From Hyphomicrobium_A sp963817485 (GTDB taxonomy: Bacteria > Pseudomonadota > Alphaproteobacteria > Rhizobiales > Hyphomicrobiaceae): DNA of 64,000 bases. Below the pieces are notes generated by a model. It was not told the DNA's origin. It worked only from the letters and a program-made list of their open reading frames with translations, and ran no database searches. The position numbers and the translations under genes were made by a program. Of the stretch, positions 1 through 10,023 are shown in pieces (the stretch's first letter is position 1; each line of letters begins with the position of its first letter). Where the stretch lies: assembly GCA_963817485.1 (NCBI GenBank), contig CAWFOR010000019.1:8405-72404 (forward strand), given 5' to 3'.

Positions 1-461
1 GTCGCGTCGGTATAGAGATAATCCTCGCCCGGCGTGGTCTTGAGCGAGGCTCCGTAGAAAAGCCGTAGAAGCTCGGGAAACGTCCAAAGCGACGTGTCGC
101 CTTTCCAATCGTCAAAGTACGCAGACGCGAGCTGCACCGTGTAGCTCAACAAGTGCTCGATCAGCACCCCTTCTTTGCCGTTTGCAGCGAACTCGGGAAT
201 ATACTTGCACACGGGGTCCGCGACGGCGCAGCGCCCCTCGTCGATCAGGAGGTGCATCAGCGTAGCGGTTACAATCGTCTTAGTGAGGGAGGCGACGTCA
301 TAGATGCTGCGCTCGGCAACGCGGGACCCGCTTTCGTATGTCGGGTTCCCGAACGCGCGCACATCCTGACCCCCGACGTCGATTACGCCCAATACACAAC
401 CGGGGAAAATTCTCTCCTCAATCGCCTGTCGCGCCAACGCAACTAAACGTTCGTTTATCAT
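1..461 (-). CDS. Beta-lactamase-related serine hydrolase (partial, N-terminal part)
   Basis: The minus strand reads an open frame from an ATG at 461 to the window edge, about 153 residues, so the C-terminal half is missing. It matches the N-terminal part of class C beta-lactamase/esterase-type serine hydrolases. A VASLTK segment carries the SxxK nucleophile motif, followed by a DEGRCAVADPVCKYIPEF stretch and an IEHLLSY segment where the family usually has LLxHTSG. Members cleave amide or ester bonds of small molecules or peptides, so the substrate cannot be called. It is divergent from the GMC oxidoreductase, with about 205 bp between them. The family call rests on the SxxK context and order of conserved segments. 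Confidence 0.75.
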   Translation of the reverse strand, partial: MINERLVALARQAIEERIFPGCVLGVIDVGGQDVRAFGNPTYESGSRVAERSIYDVASLTKTIVTATLMHLLIDEGRCAVADPVCKYIPEFAANGKEGVLIEHLLSYTVQLASAYFDDWKGDTSLWTFPELLRLFYGASLKTTPGEDYLYTDA

Positions 462-666
462 CAGTGCCAATATTCAATGAGACCTGGCCGGCGCGTCAAG
501 CGAGAGCCTCTCTTGACCCAGAGCGGCAATCAGCACATTGCGCGAGCTCCATTGGCGCCGGCCGCACCTATACAAAATTCCCTCGAATCGGCAGGCATCC
601 GTGTTTCCGTGAACAATTCGTTGCAGAGCGCCGAGCTAGATCTGTTCGAGGCGGATCGAGCGTTTC

Positions 667-2322
667 ATGGCTTTTGCAACAAAGACAGTCGGCGAAGCGA
701 TGCCGGTCTACGATGCGGTCGTCATCGGTTCGGGCTACGGCGGCGGTGTCGCGGCATCCCGCCTCGCGCGCATGGGTCTGCGCTTGGCGGTCCTCGAGCA
801 GGGGCGGCATTGGCGACCCGGCGATTTTCCGATTACGGCCAAGGCACGGCGCAAGACGACACGCTTGACGGGGCGCGCGCCAAAGCTCGGCGATCCTGCC
901 GGGCTCTACTACCTGTCGGTCGGCAAGGGGCTGACGGTGTTCGGCGCATCGGGCCTTGGCGGCGGGTCGCTCATTAACGCCGGAGTCGTGCTTCGGCCCG
1001 ATCTTGGCAGGTTGCGCAAGGCTGGCTGGCCGGATGCGGTCATCAGCGATGGACTGCTGCTGAAAGGGCTCGCGCGGGCAGAGACAATGCTCGGCGTCGC
1101 CCCGGTGCCGGATCCTGAACGCTTCGCCAAGTTTGCCGGCATGCGCAAGGCGGCAGAAACGTCGGGCCGTCCGCTGCAGTTGCCGCCGATGACGATCTCC
1201 CACACTGCGGGGCAGAACGCTGCCGGCGTGCTGCAGTACGCCTGCCGGTATTGCGGAGACTGCTGGTCGGGCTGCAACGTGGGCGCCAAGAACACCGTAG
1301 GGATCACGTACATCGCCGATGCGGTCGATCACGGCGCAACGGTGTTCTGCGAAAGCCGGGCCCAGTCGATCTCCAAGACCGAGAGCGGGTGGGAGGTCGT
1401 GGTGGAGGATCTGTCGAAGCCGGGCGTGAGCCGGCACATCGAGGCGCCGATCGTCGTGCTGGCAGCGGGCACATTGGGGACCAACGAGTTGCTCCTGCGG
1501 GCGCAGCAGCGTGGCCTCAAGCTCTCGGCGAAGCTGGGCGAGAAGTTCTCGGCGAATGGCGACGACCTCGTAATCGCGGGCAGGCTCGAAGTGCCGGTCA
1601 ATGCCGTTGCCACGGGCTTTCCACCTCAGGGACCGCGTGGGGCTGCGCCTGTCGGGCCGCACAGCATGGCAATGATCGACCTCGGCGACGAGCATGGGCC
1701 GCTGTGGGTGCACGACGGCACGATGCTGGCCATGATGGCTGCACTCGCTCCCCTCAAGGAATTGCTGGAACTGAAACTTGGGGGAGCCTTCCGGCTATTT
1801 AAGGAAGGGGTCTACGGCGACGAGCTGAGCCGAGCGCAACTCCTCTACGTCGTCGCGCATGATGATGCGAGTGGGCGCCTGCGGCTGCAAAACGACCATG
1901 TCATGGTCGACTGGCCGAGCTACAGCGACGCGCCGGAGCGCGTGAGAGCCGAGCAGAAGGTCAAGGAGATGATCGAAAGCATGGGTGCAACGTTCAACGC
2001 CAACCCCTTCGCCATGACCGCGTTCGGCGGCAACCGGATCATTGCCCATCCACTCGGCGGATGCGCGATGGGTGAAACGGTGGAGAAAGGTGTCGTGGCG
2101 CCGGACGGACGGGTGTTCGATCCAACAAAGGGGCCGAAGGGCGTTCACGATGGGCTCTACGTGTGCGACGGGGCGGCGGTTCCGTCGGCGGTCGGTGTCA
2201 GCCCGCTGTTGACGATCACAGCCCTTGCAGAGCGCGCGATGATTTTGGCAGCGGAGCAACTGCACAGGACGCTCGATGTCGATGCGACGCCACCTCGCCC
2301 GGTGCGGGATGCCGCAATGTAG
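667..2322 (+). CDS. GMC-family FAD oxidoreductase (cholesterol-oxidase-like)
   Basis: 551 residues. The N-terminal dinucleotide-binding fold shows VVIGSGYGGGVAASRLA, and the C-terminal part has HPLGGCAMG with the family's active-site His near residue 461, then a GVSPLLTITALAERA end typical of GMC oxidases. These enzymes oxidise alcohols or sterols using FAD. A compact four-cysteine cluster (CxxCxxCxxxC, residues 193-203) followed by GAKNT is a hallmark of one bacterial GMC branch and could bind a metal or Fe-S centre (inference). ATG 667 is used; an in-frame ATG at 700 directly before the Rossmann strand is an equally plausible start. No signal peptide is evident, so it is probably cytoplasmic. 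Confidence 0.85.
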   Translation: MAFATKTVGEAMPVYDAVVIGSGYGGGVAASRLARMGLRLAVLEQGRHWRPGDFPITAKARRKTTRLTGRAPKLGDPAGLYYLSVGKGLTVFGASGLGGGSLINAGVVLRPDLGRLRKAGWPDAVISDGLLLKGLARAETMLGVAPVPDPERFAKFAGMRKAAETSGRPLQLPPMTISHTAGQNAAGVLQYACRYCGDCWSGCNVGAKNTVGITYIADAVDHGATVFCESRAQSISKTESGWEVVVEDLSKPGVSRHIEAPIVVLAAGTLGTNELLLRAQQRGLKLSAKLGEKFSANGDDLVIAGRLEVPVNAVATGFPPQGPRGAAPVGPHSMAMIDLGDEHGPLWVHDGTMLAMMAALAPLKELLELKLGGAFRLFKEGVYGDELSRAQLLYVVAHDDASGRLRLQNDHVMVDWPSYSDAPERVRAEQKVKEMIESMGATFNANPFAMTAFGGNRIIAHPLGGCAMGETVEKGVVAPDGRVFDPTKGPKGVHDGLYVCDGAAVPSAVGVSPLLTITALAERAMILAAEQLHRTLDVDATPPRPVRDAAM

Positions 2323-2647
2323 CAGCTGCCGCCGTCGGATCTAAGCGCCATCGGCTTACGGTTCCAGACTCCGTTCTAGCTCCTGCTCGAGTCTCAGCTC
2401 GCCGGACTTTGCGCGGAGATCTGAAATCACGACGTCTGAAAGCGGAAATCTCGATGCGCATTTTTTGCCCGCACATGAATGCCAGATGAACGGCGAACGA
2501 GCTGAAATATGGCAAAGGTGCGGCGTTGTTCCGCACGCTGCTCATTCCATCGAATGTCATCGAATTTTTTAGAGCACCCGTAAAGACGGCGCCCTAACGC
2601 TGCAGCCGTTGCCACGTGGGCCATCCAAGCTGCTTCAGGCGTAATCA
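2323..2647. other. Intergenic region, no gene recognised
   Basis: About 325 bp between the GMC oxidoreductase and the diguanylate cyclase. Short open frames on both strands show no recognisable protein features. The stretch probably holds the promoter for the downstream cyclase, but no clear consensus boxes or hairpin could be assigned. Confidence 0.4.
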
Positions 2648-3970
2648 ATGCTCCTCGACATGCCGACCGTCTCGCTCGTCTCCATCTCGGTGACGGCGAT
2701 GCTGGGTTTCGTTCTCGTCTTCGCCTGGTGGCAGGAGCGCACGAGCGCGCTCGCCGGCTGGTGGGGTCTCGCGCAACTCGTCATGAGCCTCGGCATCATC
2801 ATCGCGGTTGCCGGCCTCCGCGCCGGCAACGACGATATCCACGCCTTCGGGCAGGCCTGCATGATCCTGTCGGCCTCTATCATGTGGATGGCCGCGCGCT
2901 CGTTCGAGGGCCGCCGCGTGAAGGCGCTGTGGGTCTTCGCGGCGCCGGCAATCTTCATGCTCGCCGATCTTGGCGACTACCTCGACGCCTTCGATCATCG
3001 GCTGATTGCAGCGTGCGCCGTGATGGCTGCCTTCAGCCTGGCAACCGCATTTGAGTTTGGTCGCAATACCAGCGAGCGGCTGGTCTCGCGTTGGCCGGCC
3101 GTCGTTTTCCTCATCGCTACCGCCATCGGCTATCTGGCGTGGCTTCCGCTGAGCGTGCGCATGCCGATCCACGAGGCGGGCCTCGTGTTCGCCAGCACCT
3201 GGATGCCCTGGGTGATCGTGGTGGCAACGCTGGAGCGCATCGCGCTCGCCTTCGTTGTGCTCGCCCTCGTCAAGGAGCGCGAGGAGCTCAAGCAGCGCAT
3301 CGACGCCCTGACCGACCCGCTGACCGGCCTGCCGAACCGGCGCGCCCTGTTTGCGGCGGCCGAGAGGCTGCGCGAGCACAGCAAATACCTCAAGGGTGAC
3401 CCCATCTCGGTGCTCGTCTTCGACCTCGACCACTTCAAGAAGATCAACGACACCTTCGGTCACCGCTTCGGCGACCGCGTGCTGCAGCTCTTTGCCCACA
3501 TCGTGTCGGAACGGCTCGAGACCGGCAGCATCGTCGGCAGGCTCGGAGGTGAGGAGTTCGCGGCCATACTGCCTGGCGCCGATTTGCCGACGGCGGCCGT
3601 CGCCGCGGAACAGATCCGCACCGCCTTTGCCGGCGCGGCGGAGGTGCTCGACGGGATGCGCGTGGCCAGCACCGTGAGCATAGGTTGCGCCGCGAGCGAC
3701 GACATCGATTGCGATCTGAACGGGCTGTTCCACCGCGCCGACAGCGCGCTCTACGCGGCCAAGAACGGCGGACGCAACCGGGTCGAGCTCATCAGCATGC
3801 ACGCGGCGATCGACGAGACGGCAACGCTGCTGCGACCGGTGACCCCCGCCGCGAGCGCGCGGATCGCTCCCGTCCTCGAGAAGAGGTGGCGCACCCGTCG
3901 ATATCGATCGGCGCGTTGGTCGGAGACCCGCGGCTCGAGACCACGCCGCGGCGGCCCGACGCTCTCCTGA
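2648..3970 (+). CDS. Membrane-bound diguanylate cyclase (GGDEF)
   Basis: 440 residues. The first ~200 form about six hydrophobic segments, a membrane sensor module. The rest is a GGDEF domain starting with DPLTGLPNRRAL, then DLDHFKKINDTFGHRFGD and a catalytic GGEEF signature near residues 299-303, followed by a HRADSALYAAKNGGRN end. All the hallmarks of an active cyclase making c-di-GMP from GTP are present. The inhibitory RxxD site five residues before GGEEF is not present, so product inhibition through the I-site is unlikely. The C-terminal ~60 residues are Arg/Pro-rich and low in conservation. The gene stands alone between unrelated neighbours. The signal sensed is unknown. A link to the exopolysaccharide locus further along is possible but not shown. 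Confidence 0.92.
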   Translation: MLLDMPTVSLVSISVTAMLGFVLVFAWWQERTSALAGWWGLAQLVMSLGIIIAVAGLRAGNDDIHAFGQACMILSASIMWMAARSFEGRRVKALWVFAAPAIFMLADLGDYLDAFDHRLIAACAVMAAFSLATAFEFGRNTSERLVSRWPAVVFLIATAIGYLAWLPLSVRMPIHEAGLVFASTWMPWVIVVATLERIALAFVVLALVKEREELKQRIDALTDPLTGLPNRRALFAAAERLREHSKYLKGDPISVLVFDLDHFKKINDTFGHRFGDRVLQLFAHIVSERLETGSIVGRLGGEEFAAILPGADLPTAAVAAEQIRTAFAGAAEVLDGMRVASTVSIGCAASDDIDCDLNGLFHRADSALYAAKNGGRNRVELISMHAAIDETATLLRPVTPAASARIAPVLEKRWRTRRYRSARWSETRGSRPRRGGPTLS

Positions 3971-4071
3971 CCCCGCACGCCCCCAACGATGCTCCACACA
4001 GTCGTCCTGAGCGATGTTGCCAGCAGCGCCCGCCGCTGAGCTAAGATGCTCGTGCGAACTGGGGGCGTGGA

Positions 4072-5349
4072 ATGTTTAATCTTGAAGCCAACGGCACGAC
4101 CGTCCGCACCGAGCTGATCGCCGGGCTGACCACATACCTGACGATGGTCTACATCGCCTTCGTCAACCCGACGATCCTTGCCGCTGCTGGAATGGACAAA
4201 GGCGCGGTGTTCGTCGCGACCTGCCTCGCCGCGGCCTTCGGCTCGGCACTCATGGGCCTTTGGGCGAACTATCCCGTGGCGCTCGCGCCCGGCATGGGGA
4301 TCAACGCCTACTTCGCCTACTCCGTGGTGAAGGGCCTCGGCGTGCCCTGGCAGATCGCTCTCGGAGCGGTCTTCTTGTCGGGCGTGCTGTTCTTTCTCGT
4401 GAGCGTCACGCCGGTGCGTGAATGGGTCATCAACAGCATTTCCAAGTCGATGAAGCTCGCGATCTCGGTCGGGATCGGTTTCTTCCTGGCGTTCATCGGC
4501 CTGCAGGCGGCGGGCATCGTAGCCGCCGATCCCACGACCTTGGTGAAGCTCGGTGATCTGAAGACGCCGCAAGTGGGGATCGCTGTGGCCGCATTCCTGT
4601 TGATGGCAGCGCTCGAAGCGCTCAAAGTTCGCGGCGCCATACTGATCGGGATTCTCGTTGCGTTCATCGCGAGCCTCGCGCTCGGGCTCACACCCTTTGC
4701 CGGCGTCGCATCGATACCGCCGTCGATCGCGCCCGTACTCCTGCAGATGGACATCGCCGGCGCGCTCGACCTCGGGCTCGCGGCGATCGTGTTCACGTTC
4801 TTCTTCGTCGTCGTCTTCGATAACACCGGCACGCTGATCGGCGTCGCCAATGCGGCTGGCCTCATGGCCCCCGACGGGACGCTCCCCCGCATCGGACGGG
4901 CGCTCGCCGTCGACTCGACCGCCGCCATGGTCGGCGCCGCGCTCGGCACCTCCACGACGACGAGCTACGTCGAGAGCGCCGCCGGCGTGAATGCCGGCGG
5001 ACGCACGGGGCTCGTCGCGGTCACCGTCGCGGTGTTGTTCCTCGCCACGCTGTTCCTTGCACCTCTCGCCGGATCGATTCCCGCCTACGCCACCGCCCCG
5101 GCGCTCATCTTCGTCGGCTGCCTGATGATGGCTGCCGCGCGCGAGATCGACTATGAGGACGCGACGGAATACGTTCCGGCGGCAGTGACGATCCTGCTGA
5201 TGCCGCTCACCTATTCGATCGCGGACGGCATCGCCTTTGGTTTCATTGCCTACGCCGCTATGAAGCTGTTGTCGGGGCGCCACGGCGAGCTTTCAGCTGC
5301 GATCGCCGGGCTCGCCGCCCTCTTTATCCTTAAGCTCGCATTTTTGTGA
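4072..5349 (+). CDS. NCS2-family purine permease (AzgA-like)
   Basis: 425 residues, almost entirely hydrophobic with about 12 membrane segments. The N-terminus (TELIAGLTTYLTMVYIAFVN) and ALAPGMGINAYFAY are typical of the AzgA branch of NCS2 transporters, as are DNTGTLIGVA and GTSTTTSYVESAAG. Characterised members are proton symporters for adenine, guanine or hypoxanthine in the inner membrane. The length matches the family. A GGGGG-rich stretch before ATG 4072 can serve as the ribosome-binding site. It is monocistronic here, and no purine riboswitch-like fold was recognised in the short leader. Confidence 0.9.
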   Translation: MFNLEANGTTVRTELIAGLTTYLTMVYIAFVNPTILAAAGMDKGAVFVATCLAAAFGSALMGLWANYPVALAPGMGINAYFAYSVVKGLGVPWQIALGAVFLSGVLFFLVSVTPVREWVINSISKSMKLAISVGIGFFLAFIGLQAAGIVAADPTTLVKLGDLKTPQVGIAVAAFLLMAALEALKVRGAILIGILVAFIASLALGLTPFAGVASIPPSIAPVLLQMDIAGALDLGLAAIVFTFFFVVVFDNTGTLIGVANAAGLMAPDGTLPRIGRALAVDSTAAMVGAALGTSTTTSYVESAAGVNAGGRTGLVAVTVAVLFLATLFLAPLAGSIPAYATAPALIFVGCLMMAAAREIDYEDATEYVPAAVTILLMPLTYSIADGIAFGFIAYAAMKLLSGRHGELSAAIAGLAALFILKLAFL

Positions 5350-5516
5350 CGGGCGCCGCCCCGCCTTTGCGGAGCGGCTGGACGGCCCCTAAGATGGCCG
5401 CAAATGTGGGGGTGAGGCGACGGCTTTTGCCCGGGTCCTTCGTTTTCCCCTCAGACGCCGCATAATCGCCTACTTGCGCCGTCTGATCTGGGGATCGGTA
5501 GGGACAGGACGGTAGG

Positions 5517-6872
5517 GTGAAAAAGCTTTCCCAATCGCTGGTTGCGATCCTCGTGATCGGCGCGCTCACCTATGCCGCCATCCATTTCACCGAAGGCGTC
5601 CAGCAGGAGCGCCAGCGCCGGCGGGGAGCCGGCGCGGACGGCCCGGTGCCGGTCGTCGCCACCCAAGCGCGGCTCGCGGACGTGCCGGTGTGGCTCGAAG
5701 GCGTCGGCACGGCGAAGGCGCGCAATACGGTCACCGTGCGCGCGCAGGTGGAGGGCAAGATCCTCTCCATCGACTTCAAGGAAGGCCAGGACGTGAAAAA
5801 GGGCGACGTGCTCGCGCACATCGACCCGGTGACATACCAGGCGCAATACGATCAGGCCGTGGCCAAAAAGGCGCTCGACGAGGCGCTGCTCGCCAACTCG
5901 AAGCGCGACCTCGACCGCTACACGAAGGTCGGCACGCTCGCCATCTCGCAGCAGCAGATCGATACCCAGCGCGCGCTCGTCGCGCAGCAGGAGGCGCAGG
6001 TCAAATCCGACCAGGCCGCCATCAGCAACGTGCACGCCATTCTCGGCTACACCAACGTCGTCGCGCCGATCGACGGGCGCACCGGCCTGCGCCAGATCGA
6101 CGTCGGCAACATCGTGCGCACCTCCGACACGCCCATCGTGACGCTCACGGAGATCCGTCCGATCTCGGTGATGTTCACGCTGCCGCAGCAGCAGCTCCCC
6201 GAAATCAACAAGGCACGCGTCGGCAAGGAGCTGCGCGTCGAGGCACTCGAGACGGGCCACAAGACCGTCCTCGACACTGGCGAGCTGCAGGTCATCGACA
6301 ACCAGGTCGACCAGACGACGGGCACGATTCGGCTGAAGGCCGACTTTCCCAACACGGATTTGCAGCTCTGGCCCGGCCAGTTCGTCAACGTGCGGCTGCT
6401 GCTCAAGACGCTCGAGCAGGTCGTCGTCGTTCCGACCTCCGCTGTTCAGCGCGGCCCCGACGGCACCTTCGTCTATGTCGTCGGCGACGCGAACAAGGTC
6501 GGCATGCGGCCCGTCACCCTCGCGCAGCAGGATGATGCCAACGCCGTAATCTCGCAGGGCCTCACCGCCGCCGACCAGGTCGTGACTGCCGGCTTCGCGC
6601 GCCTCAAGGACGGCGCGGAGGTCAAGGTCGCGCCGCCGGGCCCGGCTCCCGGCGCTGCGGCCACGCCGGGCGAGCCGCAGGCCGACGCATCCGGGCTCAC
6701 GCCGGCGAGCGATACCGCCTCCATCGTTCCCGCAACGGTGCCGCCGCCGGCCGCGAGCACGAGTGGCCAAGGCCGGCACAAGCGCGGCGACGGCACGCAC
6801 CGCGGGCAGAGAAAGGACGCGAGCGCTGCTCCCGGCAGCACGCCCGGAGCCGCGCCCAGCACCACGCCATGA
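5517..6872 (+). CDS. RND efflux periplasmic adaptor (MdtA-like)
   Basis: 451 residues from a GTG start (GTG AAA AAG) with a hydrophobic N-terminal anchor or signal. The HlyD/AcrA order is visible: a barrel-sandwich hybrid half (VTVRAQVEGKILSIDFKEGQ), a coiled-coil hairpin (residues ~105-165), the second half (YTNVVAPIDGRTGLRQIDVG), a beta-barrel and a membrane-proximal domain. The last ~80 residues are Pro/Ala-rich and low-complexity. It couples the two following RND permeases to an outer-membrane channel, as in MdtABC. The stop lies 7 bp before the permease start, so this is the first gene of a three-gene operon. No outer-membrane channel is in this operon; the TolC-like gene at 50.2 kb could serve. 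Confidence 0.9.
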   Translation: MKKLSQSLVAILVIGALTYAAIHFTEGVQQERQRRRGAGADGPVPVVATQARLADVPVWLEGVGTAKARNTVTVRAQVEGKILSIDFKEGQDVKKGDVLAHIDPVTYQAQYDQAVAKKALDEALLANSKRDLDRYTKVGTLAISQQQIDTQRALVAQQEAQVKSDQAAISNVHAILGYTNVVAPIDGRTGLRQIDVGNIVRTSDTPIVTLTEIRPISVMFTLPQQQLPEINKARVGKELRVEALETGHKTVLDTGELQVIDNQVDQTTGTIRLKADFPNTDLQLWPGQFVNVRLLLKTLEQVVVVPTSAVQRGPDGTFVYVVGDANKVGMRPVTLAQQDDANAVISQGLTAADQVVTAGFARLKDGAEVKVAPPGPAPGAAATPGEPQADASGLTPASDTASIVPATVPPPAASTSGQGRHKRGDGTHRGQRKDASAAPGSTPGAAPSTTP

Positions 6873-6879
6873 GCGTCCC

Positions 6880-9800
6880 ATGAGCGTCTCCAGTCCTTTC
6901 ATAAACCGGCCGATCGCCACATCGCTGCTTGGACTTGCTACCGTTCTCGGCGGCGCGCTCGGCTACTTCAGTTTGCCGGTGTCCTCGCTTCCGCAGGTGG
7001 ACTTTCCGACCATCCAGGTGTCGACGCAGCTTCCCGGCGCCAACCCGCAAACGATGTCGACTCTGGTGACCGCCTCGCTCGAGCGCGAGCTCGGGCAGAT
7101 CCCGGCGCTCTCGACCATGACCTCGACGAGCGCCTACGGACTCAGCCAGATCACGATGCAGTTCAACCTCGGCCGCGACATCGACGCCGCCGCCCAGGAT
7201 GTGCAATCGGCGATCAACGCCGCCGGCTCGACGCTGCCGCGCAACCTGCCCTATCCGCCGACCTACTCGAAGGTCAATCCGGCCGACACCGCCATCGTCA
7301 CGCTCGCGCTCACGTCGGATTCGGTCTCGATGCGCGACCTGAGCGACCTCGCCGACACGTTGATCGGCCAGCGCCTGAGCACCGTCACCGGCGTCGGACA
7401 CGTCTCGGTCGAGGGTGGCATCCGCCCCGCCGTGCGCATCGATGCCGACGTCACCAGGCTCGCCTCCTACGGCTTGAGCATGACCGACCTCAGCAACGCC
7501 ATCGTCGGCGCCAACGTCGCCGGGCCCAAGGGATCGCTCGATGGCGCGCTGCAGTCCTACACTATCGCCGCCAACGACCAGATCGAGTCGGCGGAAGCCT
7601 ATCGCGAGATCGTGGTCGCCTATCGCAACGATGGGCCGGTCCGGCTGCGAGACGTCGCCAGCGTCGAGGAGGGTCTCGAGAACATCAACGTCGGCGGCTG
7701 GTACAATGGCACGCCCGCGGTCATCGTCGATGTCCAGCGCCAGCCCGGCGCCAACGTGATCGAGACGGTCGACCGGCTGAAGGCGGAGCTGCCGCGGCTC
7801 AAGAAGGCGCTGCCGCCGGCCGTGAAGCTCACGCTCGTGCACGACCGCACGGGCACCATCCGGGCATCGATCCACGACGTGCAGTTCACGCTGTGCCTGA
7901 GCGTCGGGCTCGTCGTGCTGGTCGTGCTGCTCTTCCTGCGCTCAACGCGCGCCACCATCATCGCCGGCGTCGCGCTGCCGGTTTCGCTCATCGCCACCTT
8001 CGGCGTGATGTGGTTCTGCGGCTTCAGCCTCGACAATCTCTCGCTGATGGCCTTGACGATCGGCACCGGCTTCGTGGTCGACGACGCCATCGTCATGATC
8101 GAGAATATCGTGCGTCACCTGGAGAAGGGCGCCAAGCCAATGCGGGCCGCCCTCGACGGCGCACGCGAGATCGGGTTCACGGTGATCTCGCTGACGATGT
8201 CGCTCATCGCGGTGTTCATACCGCTGCTGTTCATGACCGGCCTCGTGGGGCGCATGTTCAGCGAGTTCGCGCTGACGCTCACCATCGCCGTGGTGGTGTC
8301 GGCCATCGTGTCGCTGACGCTGACGCCAATGATGTGCGCCCAGCTCCTGAAGGGGCACGTGGAGCCCAAGGAACCCGCGGTCTCGCGCGGTTTCAGTTGG
8401 GGTATCGACGGCATCGTCGAGCTCTATCGGATCACGCTCGAATGGGTGCTCCGGCATCAGCGGGCGACCCTCCTCGTCACCTGCCTGACGCTCGCCATCA
8501 CGGTCTGGCTCTACATCATCGCACCGAAGGGCTTCCTACCCGATCAGGATACGGGCCTCGTCACCGCCGTGCTCGAAGCCGAGCCGCAGGTCTCCTTCAC
8601 CGAGCTGTCCAACGTGCAGCAACAGGTTGCAGATGCGGTGAAGAAAGACCCGGCGGTGGCCGGCGTCGTCGCGGTGGCCGGCGTCGGTACGCTCAACACG
8701 ACGCCCAACGTCGCGAGCCTCAAGATCATATTGAAGCAGCGGAATGAGCGCACGGAGCTCGTCGGCCCGATCATCAAGCGCTTGACCAAGGTCGCCAACG
8801 CCGTTCCCGGCGTCACCGTCTACTTCCAGTCGGTGCCCGATGTGCAGATCGCGACGCGCACGAGCCGTGCGCAGTATCAATATACGCTTGTCAGCACCGA
8901 CGCGGCCGAGGTCGACGAATGGTCGAAGCGGCTCGTGACCGAGCTCAAGCAATCGCCCAAGCTGAAAGAGGTGACACCGGAGACGCAGGACGGCGGCTTG
9001 CGCGCCCAGATCGAGGTCGATCGCGTGACGGCCGGCCGGCTCGGCGTGAGCCTGCAGACCGTGAACGACGCGCTGAACGACGCCTTCGGCCAGCGTCAGG
9101 TCTCGACGATCTATGCCCAGGCAAACCAGTACCGCGTCGTGCTCGAGGCCATGCCGCAGTACCGCAGCGACCCCTCGCGGCTCTCGCGCATCTACGTCCC
9201 CTCGAGCGCCGGCGCGCAAGTGCCGCTCACCTCGCTTGCCAAGATCACATACACGACTGCGCCGCTGGCCGTCAGCCACCAGGATCAGTTCCCGGCGCAG
9301 ACCATCAGCTTCAATCTCGAGCAGGGCGCAGCGCTCAGCGATGCCGTCGCCACAATCTCCGCCGCGGAGGCGAAGATCGGCATGCCGACGTCGGTGACCG
9401 GGAGCTTCTTCGGCGACGCCAGCGAGTTCTCGAAGTCGCTCGCCAGCCAGCCCTGGCTCATCCTCGCCGCCATCGTCACGATCTACATCGTGCTGGGCGT
9501 GCTCTACGAGAGCTTCGTCCACCCCTTCACCATTCTGACGACGCTGCCTTCGGCCGGCATCGGCGCGCTGCTCGCACTCGAAGTCATGGGTCTCGATCTG
9601 TCGCTCGTCGCGCTGATCGGCATCGTCCTGCTGATGGGCATCGTCAAGAAGAACGCCATCATGATGATCGACTTCGCGCTCGAGGCCGAGCGTGGCCGCG
9701 GTCTCACCCCGCGCGAGTCGATCGTCGAGGCGGCGCTCCTGCGCTTCCGCCCGATCATGATGACGACGCTTGCCGCGCTGTTCGGCGCGCTGCCGCTCGC

Positions 9801-10017
9801 CATCGAGAGCGGCACCGGCTCGGAGCTGCGCAACCCGCTCGGCATCACGATCGTCGGCGGCCTGCTGCTGAGCCAGCTGCTGACGCTCTACACGACGCCC
9901 GTCATCTACCTCGCCATGGAGCGCGTCAGGTCGCGGCTTGCCGGCACCTCAGGCACGACGCCGGGGACGGACGAGCTGCCGCCGAGCCTCGGGATCGCCA
10001 GCGAGCCGGCGGAGTAG
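6880..10017 (+). CDS. RND efflux permease, first of a tandem pair (MdtB-like)
   Basis: 1045 residues from ATG 6880 (MSVSSPFINRPIATSLLG), the normal RND N-terminus; a longer in-frame extension overlaps the adaptor and is not expected. Two six-helix repeats with large periplasmic loops are visible, with GFVVDDAIVMIENI in TM4 carrying the Asp pair used for proton relay and GIVKKNAIMMIDFA in the second half. It is a proton-driven exporter of hydrophobic drugs, bile-salt-like compounds or metals complexed to organics. The partner permease starts 6 bp downstream. A tandem of two distinct RND permeases behind one adaptor is the MdtB-MdtC arrangement, which works as a heterotrimer. Confidence 0.92.
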   Translation: MSVSSPFINRPIATSLLGLATVLGGALGYFSLPVSSLPQVDFPTIQVSTQLPGANPQTMSTLVTASLERELGQIPALSTMTSTSAYGLSQITMQFNLGRDIDAAAQDVQSAINAAGSTLPRNLPYPPTYSKVNPADTAIVTLALTSDSVSMRDLSDLADTLIGQRLSTVTGVGHVSVEGGIRPAVRIDADVTRLASYGLSMTDLSNAIVGANVAGPKGSLDGALQSYTIAANDQIESAEAYREIVVAYRNDGPVRLRDVASVEEGLENINVGGWYNGTPAVIVDVQRQPGANVIETVDRLKAELPRLKKALPPAVKLTLVHDRTGTIRASIHDVQFTLCLSVGLVVLVVLLFLRSTRATIIAGVALPVSLIATFGVMWFCGFSLDNLSLMALTIGTGFVVDDAIVMIENIVRHLEKGAKPMRAALDGAREIGFTVISLTMSLIAVFIPLLFMTGLVGRMFSEFALTLTIAVVVSAIVSLTLTPMMCAQLLKGHVEPKEPAVSRGFSWGIDGIVELYRITLEWVLRHQRATLLVTCLTLAITVWLYIIAPKGFLPDQDTGLVTAVLEAEPQVSFTELSNVQQQVADAVKKDPAVAGVVAVAGVGTLNTTPNVASLKIILKQRNERTELVGPIIKRLTKVANAVPGVTVYFQSVPDVQIATRTSRAQYQYTLVSTDAAEVDEWSKRLVTELKQSPKLKEVTPETQDGGLRAQIEVDRVTAGRLGVSLQTVNDALNDAFGQRQVSTIYAQANQYRVVLEAMPQYRSDPSRLSRIYVPSSAGAQVPLTSLAKITYTTAPLAVSHQDQFPAQTISFNLEQGAALSDAVATISAAEAKIGMPTSVTGSFFGDASEFSKSLASQPWLILAAIVTIYIVLGVLYESFVHPFTILTTLPSAGIGALLALEVMGLDLSLVALIGIVLLMGIVKKNAIMMIDFALEAERGRGLTPRESIVEAALLRFRPIMMTTLAALFGALPLAIESGTGSELRNPLGITIVGGLLLSQLLTLYTTPVIYLAMERVRSRLAGTSGTTPGTDELPPSLGIASEPAE

Positions 10018-10023
10018 CGCCCC

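Noticed and set aside
3751..5283. 510-codon minus-strand frame over the purine permease
   Set aside because: Antisense shadow; the plus-strand permease has strong family motifs.
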